Positions 1 to 7,537 of a stretch of DNA of 41,053 nucleotides are shown here, piece after piece. The position numbers and the translations under genes were made by a program. A model generated the notes under the pieces. It searched no databases. It was not told where the DNA came from and was given only the letters and a program-made list of their open reading frames with translations. The stretch is from Candidatus Cottocaccamicrobium excrementipullorum (GTDB lineage Bacteria > Bacillota > Clostridia > Lachnospirales > Lachnospiraceae), in the NCBI GenBank assembly GCA_018713255.1, contig DVFL01000024.1, positions 1 through 41,053 on the forward strand. The letters are read 5' to 3'. How positions within the stretch are numbered: position 1 is the first letter of the stretch; each line of letters starts with the position of its first letter.

Positions 1-563
1 GGTGTAACAGAAAATATATTTCTGTAAAAATGAACTGTACAGCGCTGATATCTGGCATCTGGAAAGACTTCCGGAATGGTTTCCAGCATGCCGAGGTTCT
101 TATCACCGATAATCAAACGTACAGCAGTAAGCCCACGCTCTTTCAGCCATACGAAGAAAGAACGCCAGCTTTCACGATCCTCTTTCATGCCTTCCGCAGC
201 GCCAAGAATCTCCCGGCAGCCGTCCTGGCTGACGCCAATAGCAACAAAAACAGAAACGTTCTGGATCTCGCCGCCCCAGCTGCGTTTCAGGTAAACACTA
301 TCTACGTAGACATATGGATAATTCTCGGAAAAAGGACGGGTACGCCAAGTTTCGATATGCTCATAAGCCTTTTTATTCAGGTTGCTGATGGTTCCGGGGG
401 ATATTTTCATTCCCCATAAAGTCTCAGTGATATCCCCGTTGACTAATTCGTCAGCTTCCTTATCGAGCAGGGCATTTAAGGTTTCTTCCACACTGCTGCG
501 TACAAGATCCTTTAAATCGTGCTTTATTAAATCCTCATTTAGCTGTATAATCTTATCGGACAT
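1..563 (-). mobile_element. IS256-family (Mutator-type) transposase gene, internally deleted, cut by window edge
   Basis: The minus strand reads open from an ATG at 563 to the left edge (187 codons), behind a strong AAGGAGG at 574-580. The protein matches IS256-family transposases: N-terminal helix region ending EADELVN, then SPGTISNLNKKAYEHIETW, the catalytic-core segment YVYVDSVYLKRSWGG, a second acidic motif GDKNLGM, and QRCTVHFYRN. Residues D88 and D153 correspond to the first two acids of the DDE triad; the third lies beyond the edge. In IS256 these acids are at about 167 and 233, so roughly 80 residues are missing. The seam is at residues 42-43 (near base 437), where EADELVN runs straight into DITETLWG. 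The lost part holds most of the N-terminal DNA-binding region, so the product is probably inactive although the frame stays open. The terminal inverted repeat could not be delimited upstream (581-700). Confidence 0.88.
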
Positions 564-735
564 GGTTCTATAGCCTCCTTTGATGGGTTTTGTTGTGGTG
601 ACTTAATTCTACCAAACGGCTATAGATCATGTCTATTTTTATGAAATTGATTTTGGGAAATTAATTATACGTTATTCTGATTATTTTGCGAACATTTGAC
701 TTATAAACATAAACACCAGCTTCAAGAAATGGTAT

Positions 736-1107
736 TTATCGTCTTATCAGAATCCCTTTCATATATGGTGTTCTATTATGTGTTTGAACAATAATCTGCT
801 TTTCTTCTTCTGTACACCCCATCAAAATCTTAATCTCAGAATCTCGTTTTGTTAAATCAACGATGCACATGATGGCATCGATTTTTTTATCTCCAGAACC
901 GATCCACACATCAATTCCTCCTCCATCCATTGACGAAGTGTTTTTCAAATATCCATAATCAACCTTGTAAATAAAATCCGTATAGTTGGGATGTGCAGTT
1001 CCCTTCGGCCGGTCTATCACAACTTCTGAACTGGCCGCTAATGAATCCAACGCCTGCCAAAACTCATCAATAATAGTATTCATACGCTCACCATAAAAAA
1101 TAATCAT
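736..1107 (-). CDS. Small inorganic pyrophosphatase-like protein
   Basis: A 123-residue soluble protein resembling a short soluble (family I) inorganic pyrophosphatase. The stretch IDRPKGTAHPNYTDFIYKVDYGYLK followed by DGGGIDVWIGSG mirrors the pyrophosphatase YPVDYGY...DGDPLDV active-site segment with its metal-binding acids. CIVDLTKRDSEIKILMGCTEEE follows. It is shorter than a standard 170-180 residue pyrophosphatase, so the fold may be trimmed. The start at 1107 overlaps the stop of the upstream deoxyribosyltransferase-like gene by four bases (ATGA), suggesting translational coupling. An internal ATG at 1083, preceded by GGTGAG, is the alternative start. Pairing with a nucleoside-processing fold suggests a role in nucleotide salvage or clean-up; that is inference. 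Confidence 0.72.
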   Translation of the reverse strand: MIIFYGERMNTIIDEFWQALDSLAASSEVVIDRPKGTAHPNYTDFIYKVDYGYLKNTSSMDGGGIDVWIGSGDKKIDAIMCIVDLTKRDSEIKILMGCTEEEKQIIVQTHNRTPYMKGILIRR

Positions 1108-1421
1108 TCTATCCCATGTTGGGAATGAAGAATAATTTCCTTTCCTTTGTGTTTCGCAAATTCGATTTCTTTTGCCACCTGATTTCCAATGTAGCCTTGA
1201 AGATCAACAACATAAACTGCATCTGAAAGCTCAATTTTTCTAAAATGTGCATCTTCAAGGAACTCTCGCTCTGCAGCGGAAATTTCCAACTTATCTATAT
1301 TATATACGCATTGTAAAACATTTAAATGTTCTTTCGTTTCCAGCAAAAATGCTATTCTCTGCATTTCTTTCTCATACTTCATACTTCCACATATTGTAAC
1401 TGTTTTCATCTGTTCTTTCAT
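1104..1421 (-). CDS. Nucleoside 2-deoxyribosyltransferase-like small protein
   Basis: A 105-residue cytosolic protein. It opens with TVTICGSMKYEKEMQ, the beta-strand plus glycine turn of the nucleoside 2-deoxyribosyltransferase-like (Rossmann-type) superfamily. It later has KIELSDAVYVVDLQGYIGNQVAKEIEFAKHKGKEI, the usual 'S/D-A-x-x-V-x-N/D ... G-x-x-x-x-x-E-I-x-x-A' pattern in which the Glu is the catalytic or ligand-binding position. The family covers true transferases, nucleotide hydrolases and sensors, so the substrate is unknown. The ribosome site AGGAGATGAGGG overlaps the end of the small ORF at 1428-1535, and its stop overlaps the next start (ATGA), so the three read as one transcription unit. 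Confidence 0.62.
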   Translation of the reverse strand: MKEQMKTVTICGSMKYEKEMQRIAFLLETKEHLNVLQCVYNIDKLEISAAEREFLEDAHFRKIELSDAVYVVDLQGYIGNQVAKEIEFAKHKGKEIILHSQHGIE

Positions 1422-1427
1422 AATCCC

Positions 1428-1535
1428 TCATCTCCTTCTCCTCTCTTTCTGATACCACCATCTGAACAAAATCAAACTGGCAAAACAAATCCCCATCCCA
1501 AAAAGAAACGCCATAGACAGTTCTTTTTCAGTCAG
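1428..1535 (-). CDS. Small single-pass membrane protein (35 aa from CTG, 28 aa from ATG)
   Basis: A short open frame just upstream of the 1421 gene. From the CTG at 1535, which sits 4-5 bases after GGGGAGG, it reads LTEKELS then MAFLFGMGICFASLILFRWW and ends in YQKERRRR. From the ATG at 1514 only the membrane part remains. It has one hydrophobic helix followed by a strongly basic tail, the normal shape of a small inner-membrane protein with the tail inside. Its stop lies inside the ribosome site of the next gene. A CTG start is rare, so either the start is unusual or the ORF is fortuitous; the helix plus basic tail argues for a real product. Confidence 0.42.
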   Translation of the reverse strand: MTEKELSMAFLFGMGICFASLILFRWWYQKERRRR

Positions 1536-1574
1536 TAAACCTCCCCTTCTTTTTGTCAATTAACAATGGCAGCT

Positions 1575-1655
1575 TCATCCTGTTTTTATTTCCAGGTGAG
1601 CCGCCATCAGATAACCGCTGCCAGAGCATTCCTGCTTAACGGCAACTGCTTTCAT
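1575..1655 (-). CDS. Possible 26-aa leader ORF
   Basis: A 26-codon frame starting at an ATG at 1655, the first ATG-initiated ORF downstream of the promoter at 1696-1723. The product begins MKAVAVKQECSG and ends AHLEIKTG. It has no membrane helix and only a weak purine-rich ribosome site. Nothing in it is recognisable. It could be a leader peptide or simply chance. Confidence 0.22.
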   Translation of the reverse strand: MKAVAVKQECSGSGYLMAAHLEIKTG

Positions 1656-1695
1656 CTCTTTTTCCCAAACTTTTTTTCTCTGGCCAAGCGCCTTT

Positions 1696-1723
1696 ATTAT
1701 ACAGGCTCCATCTTTCTTGTCAG
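1696..1723 (-). promoter_or_regulatory. Sigma-A type promoter for the 1655-736 unit
   Basis: On the minus strand CTGACA (1723-1718) and TATAAT (1701-1696) are separated by 16 bases. It lies directly after the stop of the YARHG lipoprotein gene (1734) and points at the small ORFs and the two nucleotide-related genes. Confidence 0.6.
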
Positions 1724-1733
1724 GAAAAATTTT

Positions 1734-3251
1734 TTAATCTCCCAGATAATATACCGCCTGGAAGTACCCTTTCCCATTATGCACCAGATAATTTCCATTC
1801 AGCTCTTTCAGCTTCTCCGGCTGGGAAAAAGGAATCTCCTGCTGAAGCTGAGAAGCCCATAAAAGCCCTACATGACCGCCGTATACAGCCCCTTTTGCGA
1901 ACCTCAGCTCTCCCTGATAAACCGGCTTCATAATGGTGTCGTCACTTGCCTGTTCCAGCTCATAATACCCTTCTGCGTAATTATAATGAATTTGAATATC
2001 CCACGCCTGATATTTCAGATCCGGAACCGTTCCCTTTTCATAAAAAGCATAACCATAACCTGGATAATATTCCAATACCCACAGTTCGCCCGTCAGCTCA
2101 TTAACGCAAAGTTCCGCCGCTTCTCCTCTGGCTGCAGCTTCCCACTGGTTTCTGGTCATCACCACCGGAAGAGAAAGAATCCCCGGAACGCTCCAGTAAG
2201 TTCCCTGATCCTCGGCTCTGGTCAAATCCGCCTGAAGTCCTGTTTCCCTGTTTTGATCTAGATAATCCAGATAAGGTGCCGGCTCCTCTTCATCCGGCCC
2301 CAAAAAACCTTCCTGACTCCGTTCATCCCAACTGATTTGCTCCAATTTCTGAATTAACTCCAGATTGGCCCTCTGCACAGAAGAAAATACCTGATCAGAA
2401 AAATCCTCCGGCTCCACCCATCCCCGATACCAGATCTGCCGTTCAAAATACGAGGCGAGAACAGGATCTGTAAATTTACGTCCATAGGCGGCATACAAAC
2501 CATTCCGAAGAAGCCGCAGATCCTCCGAAGGCAGATCAGCCAGCTCTCCTTCTGCAACATACCGGGAAGATAAGTCAAAAAGTTCTCCCCATGTACTGGC
2601 CGGGAAATAATCTCCCGCCGCCATCCCTGCTCCCTCCTGGGATTCCACCGTAACCTGAGCAATCCCGCTGTCCGTCATCTGAAAAGCGATTCTTACCTCC
2701 TCGGTCCAGCTTTCTAACGTTTCCCCATTCCAATATTTCTCTATTTTCATCGGAACGCTGTACTCCTTCTGTCCCTTTGCCGCAACGATCTCAGTCATCC
2801 CAGAAACCGTTATTTCTCCCGGTCCATTCTCCCCAGCTTCCTGCCGCCTTTCCAGCTGGAAGATCAAAGCTATTCGATCTGCCAAAAACACATCCCGTTC
2901 CTCATCAGTGACAACGTAAGCTGTCATGGTTTTTCCCATATCGCCGGCCATGCAAAACTGCTCATCCAGAAGGCGCCCGTCCATCTTCAGATCCGACAGC
3001 ACCCGGATTTCCTTCCCGGTACCTTCCTCCAGTTCTTTTGCAGGCTGATTTAATTCCTCCTGTTCAGAAAGCTCTTCCTCATGGTCTTCCACAGGCTCCG
3101 TTGATAAGCTTTCTCTTTCCATTTCTCCATGGCTTGGGATTTCCACTTCTATCCCCTCATTCTCCAGTCCATAACAGCCAGACAACAACAGACAAAGCAG
3201 AATGGCTCCCGCTGTACGCCTTCTCTTTCTCCACTTTTTCCTTCCCTCCAT
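1734..3251 (-). CDS. YARHG-domain lipoprotein
   Basis: An exported lipoprotein of about 505 residues. The start at 3251 is chosen because AAAGGAG lies about 10 bases upstream and it gives a compact signal peptide: basic MEGRKKWRKRRR, hydrophobic core, lipobox LLSGC with Cys26. A Glu-rich linker follows. At about residues 240-305 the segment DLPSEDLRLLRNGLYAAYGRKF through YFERQIWYRGW to LIQKLEQ is a YARHG domain, an extracellular module of unknown function common in clostridia. The C-terminal 180 residues are rich in aromatic and acidic residues and are not recognised. It is the last gene of a five-gene minus-strand lipoprotein series; a separate promoter for the next unit begins 10 bases beyond its stop. 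Confidence 0.82.
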   Translation of the reverse strand: MEGRKKWRKRRRTAGAILLCLLLSGCYGLENEGIEVEIPSHGEMERESLSTEPVEDHEEELSEQEELNQPAKELEEGTGKEIRVLSDLKMDGRLLDEQFCMAGDMGKTMTAYVVTDEERDVFLADRIALIFQLERRQEAGENGPGEITVSGMTEIVAAKGQKEYSVPMKIEKYWNGETLESWTEEVRIAFQMTDSGIAQVTVESQEGAGMAAGDYFPASTWGELFDLSSRYVAEGELADLPSEDLRLLRNGLYAAYGRKFTDPVLASYFERQIWYRGWVEPEDFSDQVFSSVQRANLELIQKLEQISWDERSQEGFLGPDEEEPAPYLDYLDQNRETGLQADLTRAEDQGTYWSVPGILSLPVVMTRNQWEAAARGEAAELCVNELTGELWVLEYYPGYGYAFYEKGTVPDLKYQAWDIQIHYNYAEGYYELEQASDDTIMKPVYQGELRFAKGAVYGGHVGLLWASQLQQEIPFSQPEKLKELNGNYLVHNGKGYFQAVYYLGD

Positions 3252-3421
3252 TCTTCCAATTCTCCTTTCCGCCCTTGCGCATTTAAACAGCTGCGGCGCC
3301 ATATCTCTGAATTGCGAACGCCTTGACCATGGCTTTCTTTATCGTATGATAGGAGCATCTTCACCCGTATAGAACTATGTAGGGGCAGAAAAAGAAAATT
3401 TCATTTGGGGATAAATGCAAA

Positions 3422-4468
3422 TCATTTTCCCTCCAGAACATCCATTAATTGATAAACCCGCTCTTTGGTCAGATCTGCGCCTTTCCGCGCCCGGACCATA
3501 CTCTCCATGGATCCTCCTGCGAACTCTTCTCCAGCTGCGGCGATCTGCTCCTCTTTCCAGGAAATCCATTCTCTCTCCTCCTGAGTAAGCGCTTCCATCT
3601 GCTCTTCCGCTTGGGTCTGCTTTAACCTCTGCCAAATTTCATTCAGGAAAGAATCCCACAAACTATATATTTCCTGGGTCTTTTCATTCAGATCCCCCTG
3701 CTTCAATGAACCATCCTCCTGAAGCTCCCGTTCTAAAACGTCAACCTCTGCTTCAACTTCTTTCAGCCTGTCTTTAAGATCATTCCCTGTAAACCCTTCC
3801 TGATGCACTTCATTATTTAATCCATAAAAGGGCAAAACAGTTTCTTCTGTCCTGGAAAGATCAGAATATCCTATCCAGCTTCGAAACTCCTGAGGAAGAT
3901 CCTCCAGCGGCGCTCCCGGCAAGTAAAGCAAAATCTCCTCTGCATCCTCTAAACCGTAAGCTTCACTGTAGCGGTACAGCACTCCATCTCTGATCTCCTC
4001 CGTTCCCGGCTCCCGTTCATAATTCAGCTGCGCGATTTCCATGGACCAGGTATAATCATTGACCTGCACCGGCTCCGTAAACTGACCGCTGAAATTGCTC
4101 TGGTACTGGGTTCCGTTAGGATAGCCTACTTCAATGACCCCCATATCGCTGTCCACGTATTCCCCAAAAAAGCTTCCATCATCCCGAATATTCAGCACCG
4201 TGCTCCAAGCGCCTGCACCGCTGGAAAACCAGAACTGGACAGTGCTAAGATCGGAAAAGGAAAATTCCGCTTTCTTAGTCACAATGGTCAGCTCAGGGCT
4301 TTCCTGGGATGCGGATTCCTCTTCCTGAATCAAAGTTTCGTTTTTCCCGGTGGATTCTGCATCCCCCTCTTCTGCAATCTCTTCTCTGGAAACCGGCTCC
4401 ATTCCGCATCCTCCCGATGCCAAAATCAGTCCCATTATCCCAACAATTAAAATTGCTTTTTTCATCAT
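3422..4468 (-). CDS. Lipoprotein with C-terminal LprI-like (lysozyme inhibitor-type) domain
   Basis: An exported protein of 348 residues with a signal peptide ending in LASGGC (Cys21 would be lipidated). Residues 50-220 form an unrecognised Glu/Ser-rich domain. From about residue 235 the sequence LKEVEAEVDVLERELQ...LWDSFLNEIWQRLKQ...LTQEEREWISWKEEQI...GGSMESMVRARKGADLTKERVYQLM follows the LprI/DUF1311 pattern (WD-x-x-LN-x-x-x-x-x-L, W-x-x-x-R/K, GGS, LT-x-x-R). LprI of mycobacteria inhibits lysozyme. This version lacks the cysteine pairs common in that family, so inhibition is a guess. Two adjacent ATGs begin the gene and both are possible starts. Confidence 0.75.
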   Translation of the reverse strand: MMKKAILIVGIMGLILASGGCGMEPVSREEIAEEGDAESTGKNETLIQEEESASQESPELTIVTKKAEFSFSDLSTVQFWFSSGAGAWSTVLNIRDDGSFFGEYVDSDMGVIEVGYPNGTQYQSNFSGQFTEPVQVNDYTWSMEIAQLNYEREPGTEEIRDGVLYRYSEAYGLEDAEEILLYLPGAPLEDLPQEFRSWIGYSDLSRTEETVLPFYGLNNEVHQEGFTGNDLKDRLKEVEAEVDVLERELQEDGSLKQGDLNEKTQEIYSLWDSFLNEIWQRLKQTQAEEQMEALTQEEREWISWKEEQIAAAGEEFAGGSMESMVRARKGADLTKERVYQLMDVLEGK

Positions 4469-4524
4469 GCTCCTGTCTCTCCCTCTGCTCCTTTCTCAAC
4501 TCTCTTACTCCTCGATGTTCTTCT

Positions 4525-5046
4525 TTATGTATCCATCTCTCCGTAGTACAAGACCATTGCGTCAGCATCGTACACGGCAATGGAAAAGTTCAATGAACTG
4601 CGATGCAAAATGTCTGCTCCTGCTGCGATTCCCTCTTTGGCCTGTCTGTCCTTCAGCCAATAGTACCCATTTTCCACTTCCGGAATCAGCGGGTTCCCTT
4701 CCTCATCAGTAAAATAAGGACCATCTTTTCTCTCCTTCGTTTCCTGTCCATACAAAAGAATCTTCACCGTTTCATCTGGCGGAAGGGAATTCCACCCCTT
4801 GTCCTCCATCTGCTGCTCTGCCTGGTGATTGGAAAACTGGATTACTGCCAGGTAATTCCCGTCTCCATGGAAGCCGCCGTGGCTGTCCTGGCTGTCAATG
4901 ACCTGACCGCCGGACAGATCCAGCCCTGCTGCCTGTTCCACATGCCGGAGAACAGTCCTGTCTTTCCCCTTCTCGGCCGCGCTGCATCCAGACAACAGAA
5001 CGGTCCATACTGATATCCCCATCAGAACCATCCTTATTTTTTTCAT
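4525..5046 (-). CDS. Lipoprotein of unknown function
   Basis: A 173-residue exported protein. Signal peptide with lipobox VLLSGC (Cys21), then a single globular domain. Recognisable elements are LDLSGGQVIDSQDSHGGFHGDG near the N-terminus, VIQFSNHQAE, a central LPPDETVKILLYG, and a C-terminal NFSIAVYDADAMVLYYGEMDT. Repeated HGGFHGDG and ENGYYWLKDR elements suggest a compact beta-rich fold. It resembles a family of small clostridial lipoproteins without known function. GGGAGATAAAGG precedes the start. Flanked on the same strand by the serpin-led genes upstream and the LprI-like gene downstream. Confidence 0.7.
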   Translation of the reverse strand: MKKIRMVLMGISVWTVLLSGCSAAEKGKDRTVLRHVEQAAGLDLSGGQVIDSQDSHGGFHGDGNYLAVIQFSNHQAEQQMEDKGWNSLPPDETVKILLYGQETKERKDGPYFTDEEGNPLIPEVENGYYWLKDRQAKEGIAAGADILHRSSLNFSIAVYDADAMVLYYGEMDT

Positions 5047-5083
5047 TGGCCTTTATCTCCCTATCTGAGTTTGTATACCGATG

Positions 5084-5746
5084 CTATTGTACTGCTCCCC
5101 AATAATTAATCCCATCCTGATCCATGATCCGGGTTCCCACAAACCGATGGGCTTCTTCATCATAGACATAATCTGTAATTTGATACCGGGCAGTCCGCAC
5201 ATCCCGGATGACGATATGAAGCCGGTTGTCTAAATCTGTCCATACCTCTCCCGCCGGAACCCCAAGCTGCACCTGATCATCAAACAGGATGTATACCTCA
5301 TCTCCCGTTACCCCCCGAATCTGAAAACGGCAAAGGTCATCCAGAGCCAGCTCTCCATCGATTACCATTTCCTCCGGGGCGTACAGACGAAGTTCCCATT
5401 CCTCCTCTCCATAGAAGAATGGAACAGATGCATACACTACCATTCCCTCAGGTTCTCCATTTTCTGCGGCTTTTTCCACAAGAACTTCCTGGGATTCAGC
5501 TGCTAATGCTTCTTGGCTTTCTGTACTGATTTCTTTCTCAGTTTCCGTGCTGATTTCCACTGTCCTGTGAGCTTCCGTCTGTTCCGTCTGAATCATTTCC
5601 ACAGCTGATTCTGTATTCTCCTCAGTTTCTGCCGCTGAAGGGGCTGCTTCCTCCATGTGCGTCAGCTGACCGCAGCCTGACAGCATAGCCAGACTCATGA
5701 TTCCAATTCCTAAATATGTTCTCCAATTCCTTTTCTTCATCTTCAT
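5084..5746 (-). CDS. Lipoprotein of unknown function with Glu/Thr-rich linker
   Basis: A 220-residue exported protein with lipobox AMLSGC (Cys25). Residues 30-100 are a low-complexity Glu/Thr/Ser/Ala stretch that probably extends the domain away from the membrane. Residues 105-220 are a beta-rich domain with paired acidic and aromatic patches (VPFFYGEEEWELRLYAPEEM, VYILFDDQVQLGVPAGEVW, HIVIRDVRTARYQI). No family recognised. The ribosome site GGGAGGAGG sits just upstream. It lies 45 bases after the serpin gene on the same strand, so it is probably cotranscribed. Confidence 0.7.
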   Translation of the reverse strand: MKMKKRNWRTYLGIGIMSLAMLSGCGQLTHMEEAAPSAAETEENTESAVEMIQTEQTEAHRTVEISTETEKEISTESQEALAAESQEVLVEKAAENGEPEGMVVYASVPFFYGEEEWELRLYAPEEMVIDGELALDDLCRFQIRGVTGDEVYILFDDQVQLGVPAGEVWTDLDNRLHIVIRDVRTARYQITDYVYDEEAHRFVGTRIMDQDGINYWGAVQ

Positions 5747-5791
5747 TCCTCCTCCCGGCTTTGTTCCGGTGAACTCACGACATTCATTTTC

Positions 5792-7192
5792 CTATGAAAC
5801 TTCATTTCCCGGCTGGTTAACAATTCCCGCAAATAAAGGAAGTCCGGTTCTAGAAGTAATCACAAAAAAGAATGGCCGATTCAACACAAAATCCACTTCT
5901 TCCTCCGGAGGCATTGCCGCTCCGGACACTGTCATCACAGTATAGGACGCCGCCTCTACCCCTTTTTCATCAACTTTCACCCTGGATGCATGTTGTGCCT
6001 GGGAAAGATAAACCCCATCTGAGGAATCTGCAAGAGGAGAAAAATCCGCCTTCTCTCCATCAAAAATATCCTGAACGCCCAAAGCCTTAAGCCCTTCCGC
6101 CAGACTGATTTCTGACGCCGCATCAAACCTGGGCAAAGAAAGATTCACCCGCAAATAGGATGTATTTTCCCAGGTTTCTGATGAATTGATCAAATCAAAA
6201 ACCGCTTCTTTCCTCAGGATCTCATCTACGGTCACTTCTTCATCTGGAAGAATCAGCCACATCTGTCCGCTTTCATTTAATCCCAGCGCCGCTGCGGCAA
6301 ATTCCTCATCCCAGTAATAATGAGAAAAATAGCTGCTGTTCATAAAAGGACAATGAATCTCGCCGTCCGGTCCATAAAAAATCCCTTCCTCCGTATCTTC
6401 CTGGGCAAATTCATTTTGCCACTTGGCCCGGTAATATAAGGTGCTCGCCAAAGCCATTACCGACTCGGGAGACAGCTTGATCCCCTGGGCCTGCTCCTTT
6501 AACAGACCTCCGGTCTGTTCATTCAGCCATGACTGAAGCGCCTGATCATACCCTTCCGTTCCCATTTCTCCCTGATAAGAAGAGGCATAATAGCAGCGGG
6601 CCAGCAAGTCAAGGGTATCCTGATGATAATTCATGCCCTCTCTAAGCCACAGGGAATTCGCCAGTATGCTGGTTACTGCCCCGTCATTGCTGTAGCACAG
6701 TTTCCAGATATTTTCCCCATGAGTCCTCAAAGTCTCTATGCTGTCCGTCTCCAATAGATTAAGAATCTGCTGTCTGCTCTCTCCCTCCGTAATTTCCGCC
6801 ATCATGGCAAGAGCAAGATAAACATTTACAGGAGAGTACACTTGATTTTCCCCAGAGCTATCCAACAGAAACTGACGAATGCTCCTTTTAGAAAAGCCTT
6901 CCAGAACCTTCCCATTCGCTTCTGGAAGATCCATTACGTCCCGCTTCTCTCCCCGCCAGGCATCGTAAGCTGCAGAATATTCTTCCTCCATCCATTCTCC
7001 TGTTTTCTCATCTATGAATTTGGTTTCCTCCGGATAAGGAGCCATCTCCGGGTAAATTGCCTGAGCCAGCTCATATTCATTTTCCGGCGAATCTGTTTGA
7101 TTTATGAGAAACCGCTCTGTTCCAGCACATCCAGAAGACAGAAAAAGCGCTGCCGCCGTCAAACCAGCGAATATCCCTTTTCTTTTTCTCAT
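5792..7192 (-). CDS. Serpin-family lipoprotein (serine/cysteine protease inhibitor)
   Basis: A 466-residue surface lipoprotein: signal peptide with FLSSGC (Cys22), a 70-residue linker, then a complete serpin domain. N-terminal hallmark QVYSPVNVYLALAMMAEIT; central STLYYRAKWQNEF and the following gate/shutter strands; C-terminal RVKVDEKGVEAASY hinge, and the closing VLNRPFFFVIT...LPLFAGIVNQP. The reactive-centre loop spans about residues 411-432, reading GVEAASYTVMTVSG then AAMPPEEE. The hinge keeps the small-residue EAA needed for loop insertion, then departs from alanines with Ser-Tyr. The scissile bond is probably around Gly-Ala-Ala-Met, which would suit elastase-like proteases (inference). 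First gene of the lipoprotein series; an extended -10 promoter lies about 180 bases upstream. Confidence 0.92.
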   Translation of the reverse strand: MRKRKGIFAGLTAAALFLSSGCAGTERFLINQTDSPENEYELAQAIYPEMAPYPEETKFIDEKTGEWMEEEYSAAYDAWRGEKRDVMDLPEANGKVLEGFSKRSIRQFLLDSSGENQVYSPVNVYLALAMMAEITEGESRQQILNLLETDSIETLRTHGENIWKLCYSNDGAVTSILANSLWLREGMNYHQDTLDLLARCYYASSYQGEMGTEGYDQALQSWLNEQTGGLLKEQAQGIKLSPESVMALASTLYYRAKWQNEFAQEDTEEGIFYGPDGEIHCPFMNSSYFSHYYWDEEFAAAALGLNESGQMWLILPDEEVTVDEILRKEAVFDLINSSETWENTSYLRVNLSLPRFDAASEISLAEGLKALGVQDIFDGEKADFSPLADSSDGVYLSQAQHASRVKVDEKGVEAASYTVMTVSGAAMPPEEEVDFVLNRPFFFVITSRTGLPLFAGIVNQPGNEVS

Positions 7193-7219
7193 TTCTCTCC
7201 CCCTTTATTTTGAAAATCC

Positions 7220-7236
7220 GCCGCCGATTAGGCGGC
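7220..7236 (-). promoter_or_regulatory. GC hairpin in the serpin mRNA leader
   Basis: GCCGCC and GGCGGC form a perfect six-pair stem with a five-base loop, about 28 bases before the serpin start codon on the minus strand. The following bases (GGATTTTC) give only a poor U-tract, so it is more likely an attenuating or stabilising leader structure than a full terminator. The wider stretch 7193-7537 holds the serpin promoter, this hairpin and the ribosome site of the 7538 gene, and nothing else that can be supported. Confidence 0.4.
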
Positions 7237-7368
7237 ATTAATTCAGGAATGCCAAATATGCCGTCATACTTTTATGGGAAATCTTGTGGTCGGATGCCGG
7301 CACATGATAGTTTTCGCTGCAATATTGGCTGTCCAAGCCTTGTTTCGCCGTTCAATTTCTTCATTTCC

Positions 7369-7377
7369 ATTATAGCA
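7369..7377 (-). promoter_or_regulatory. Extended -10 promoter upstream of the serpin gene
   Basis: Minus strand TGC-TATAAT (7377-7369), a consensus extended -10. No good -35 is visible around 7392-7397, which is tolerated by extended -10 promoters. Transcription would start near 7362 and give a leader of about 170 bases. Confidence 0.45.
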
Positions 7378-7537
7378 AAGGCTTCCATCTTCTTCCTTAC
7401 CGTCCTCTTAATCTTTTTATAAGTTTTCCAAACGAAAAAAAGCCGGTCCATGAAAATCATCCAGAAGTGTTGAGAAGGAACTGCCCATATGATAAACTTA
7501 GTGCATCAGCAAATGGAAATTTAATGAGGAATATTTT

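Noticed and set aside
30-573. Plus-strand ORFs of 63-129 codons at the left edge
   Set aside because: They are antisense shadows of the IS256-type transposase frame.
7272-7460. 62-codon minus-strand ORF upstream of the serpin
   Set aside because: No ribosome site at its start, and it spans the extended -10 promoter and leader of the serpin gene.
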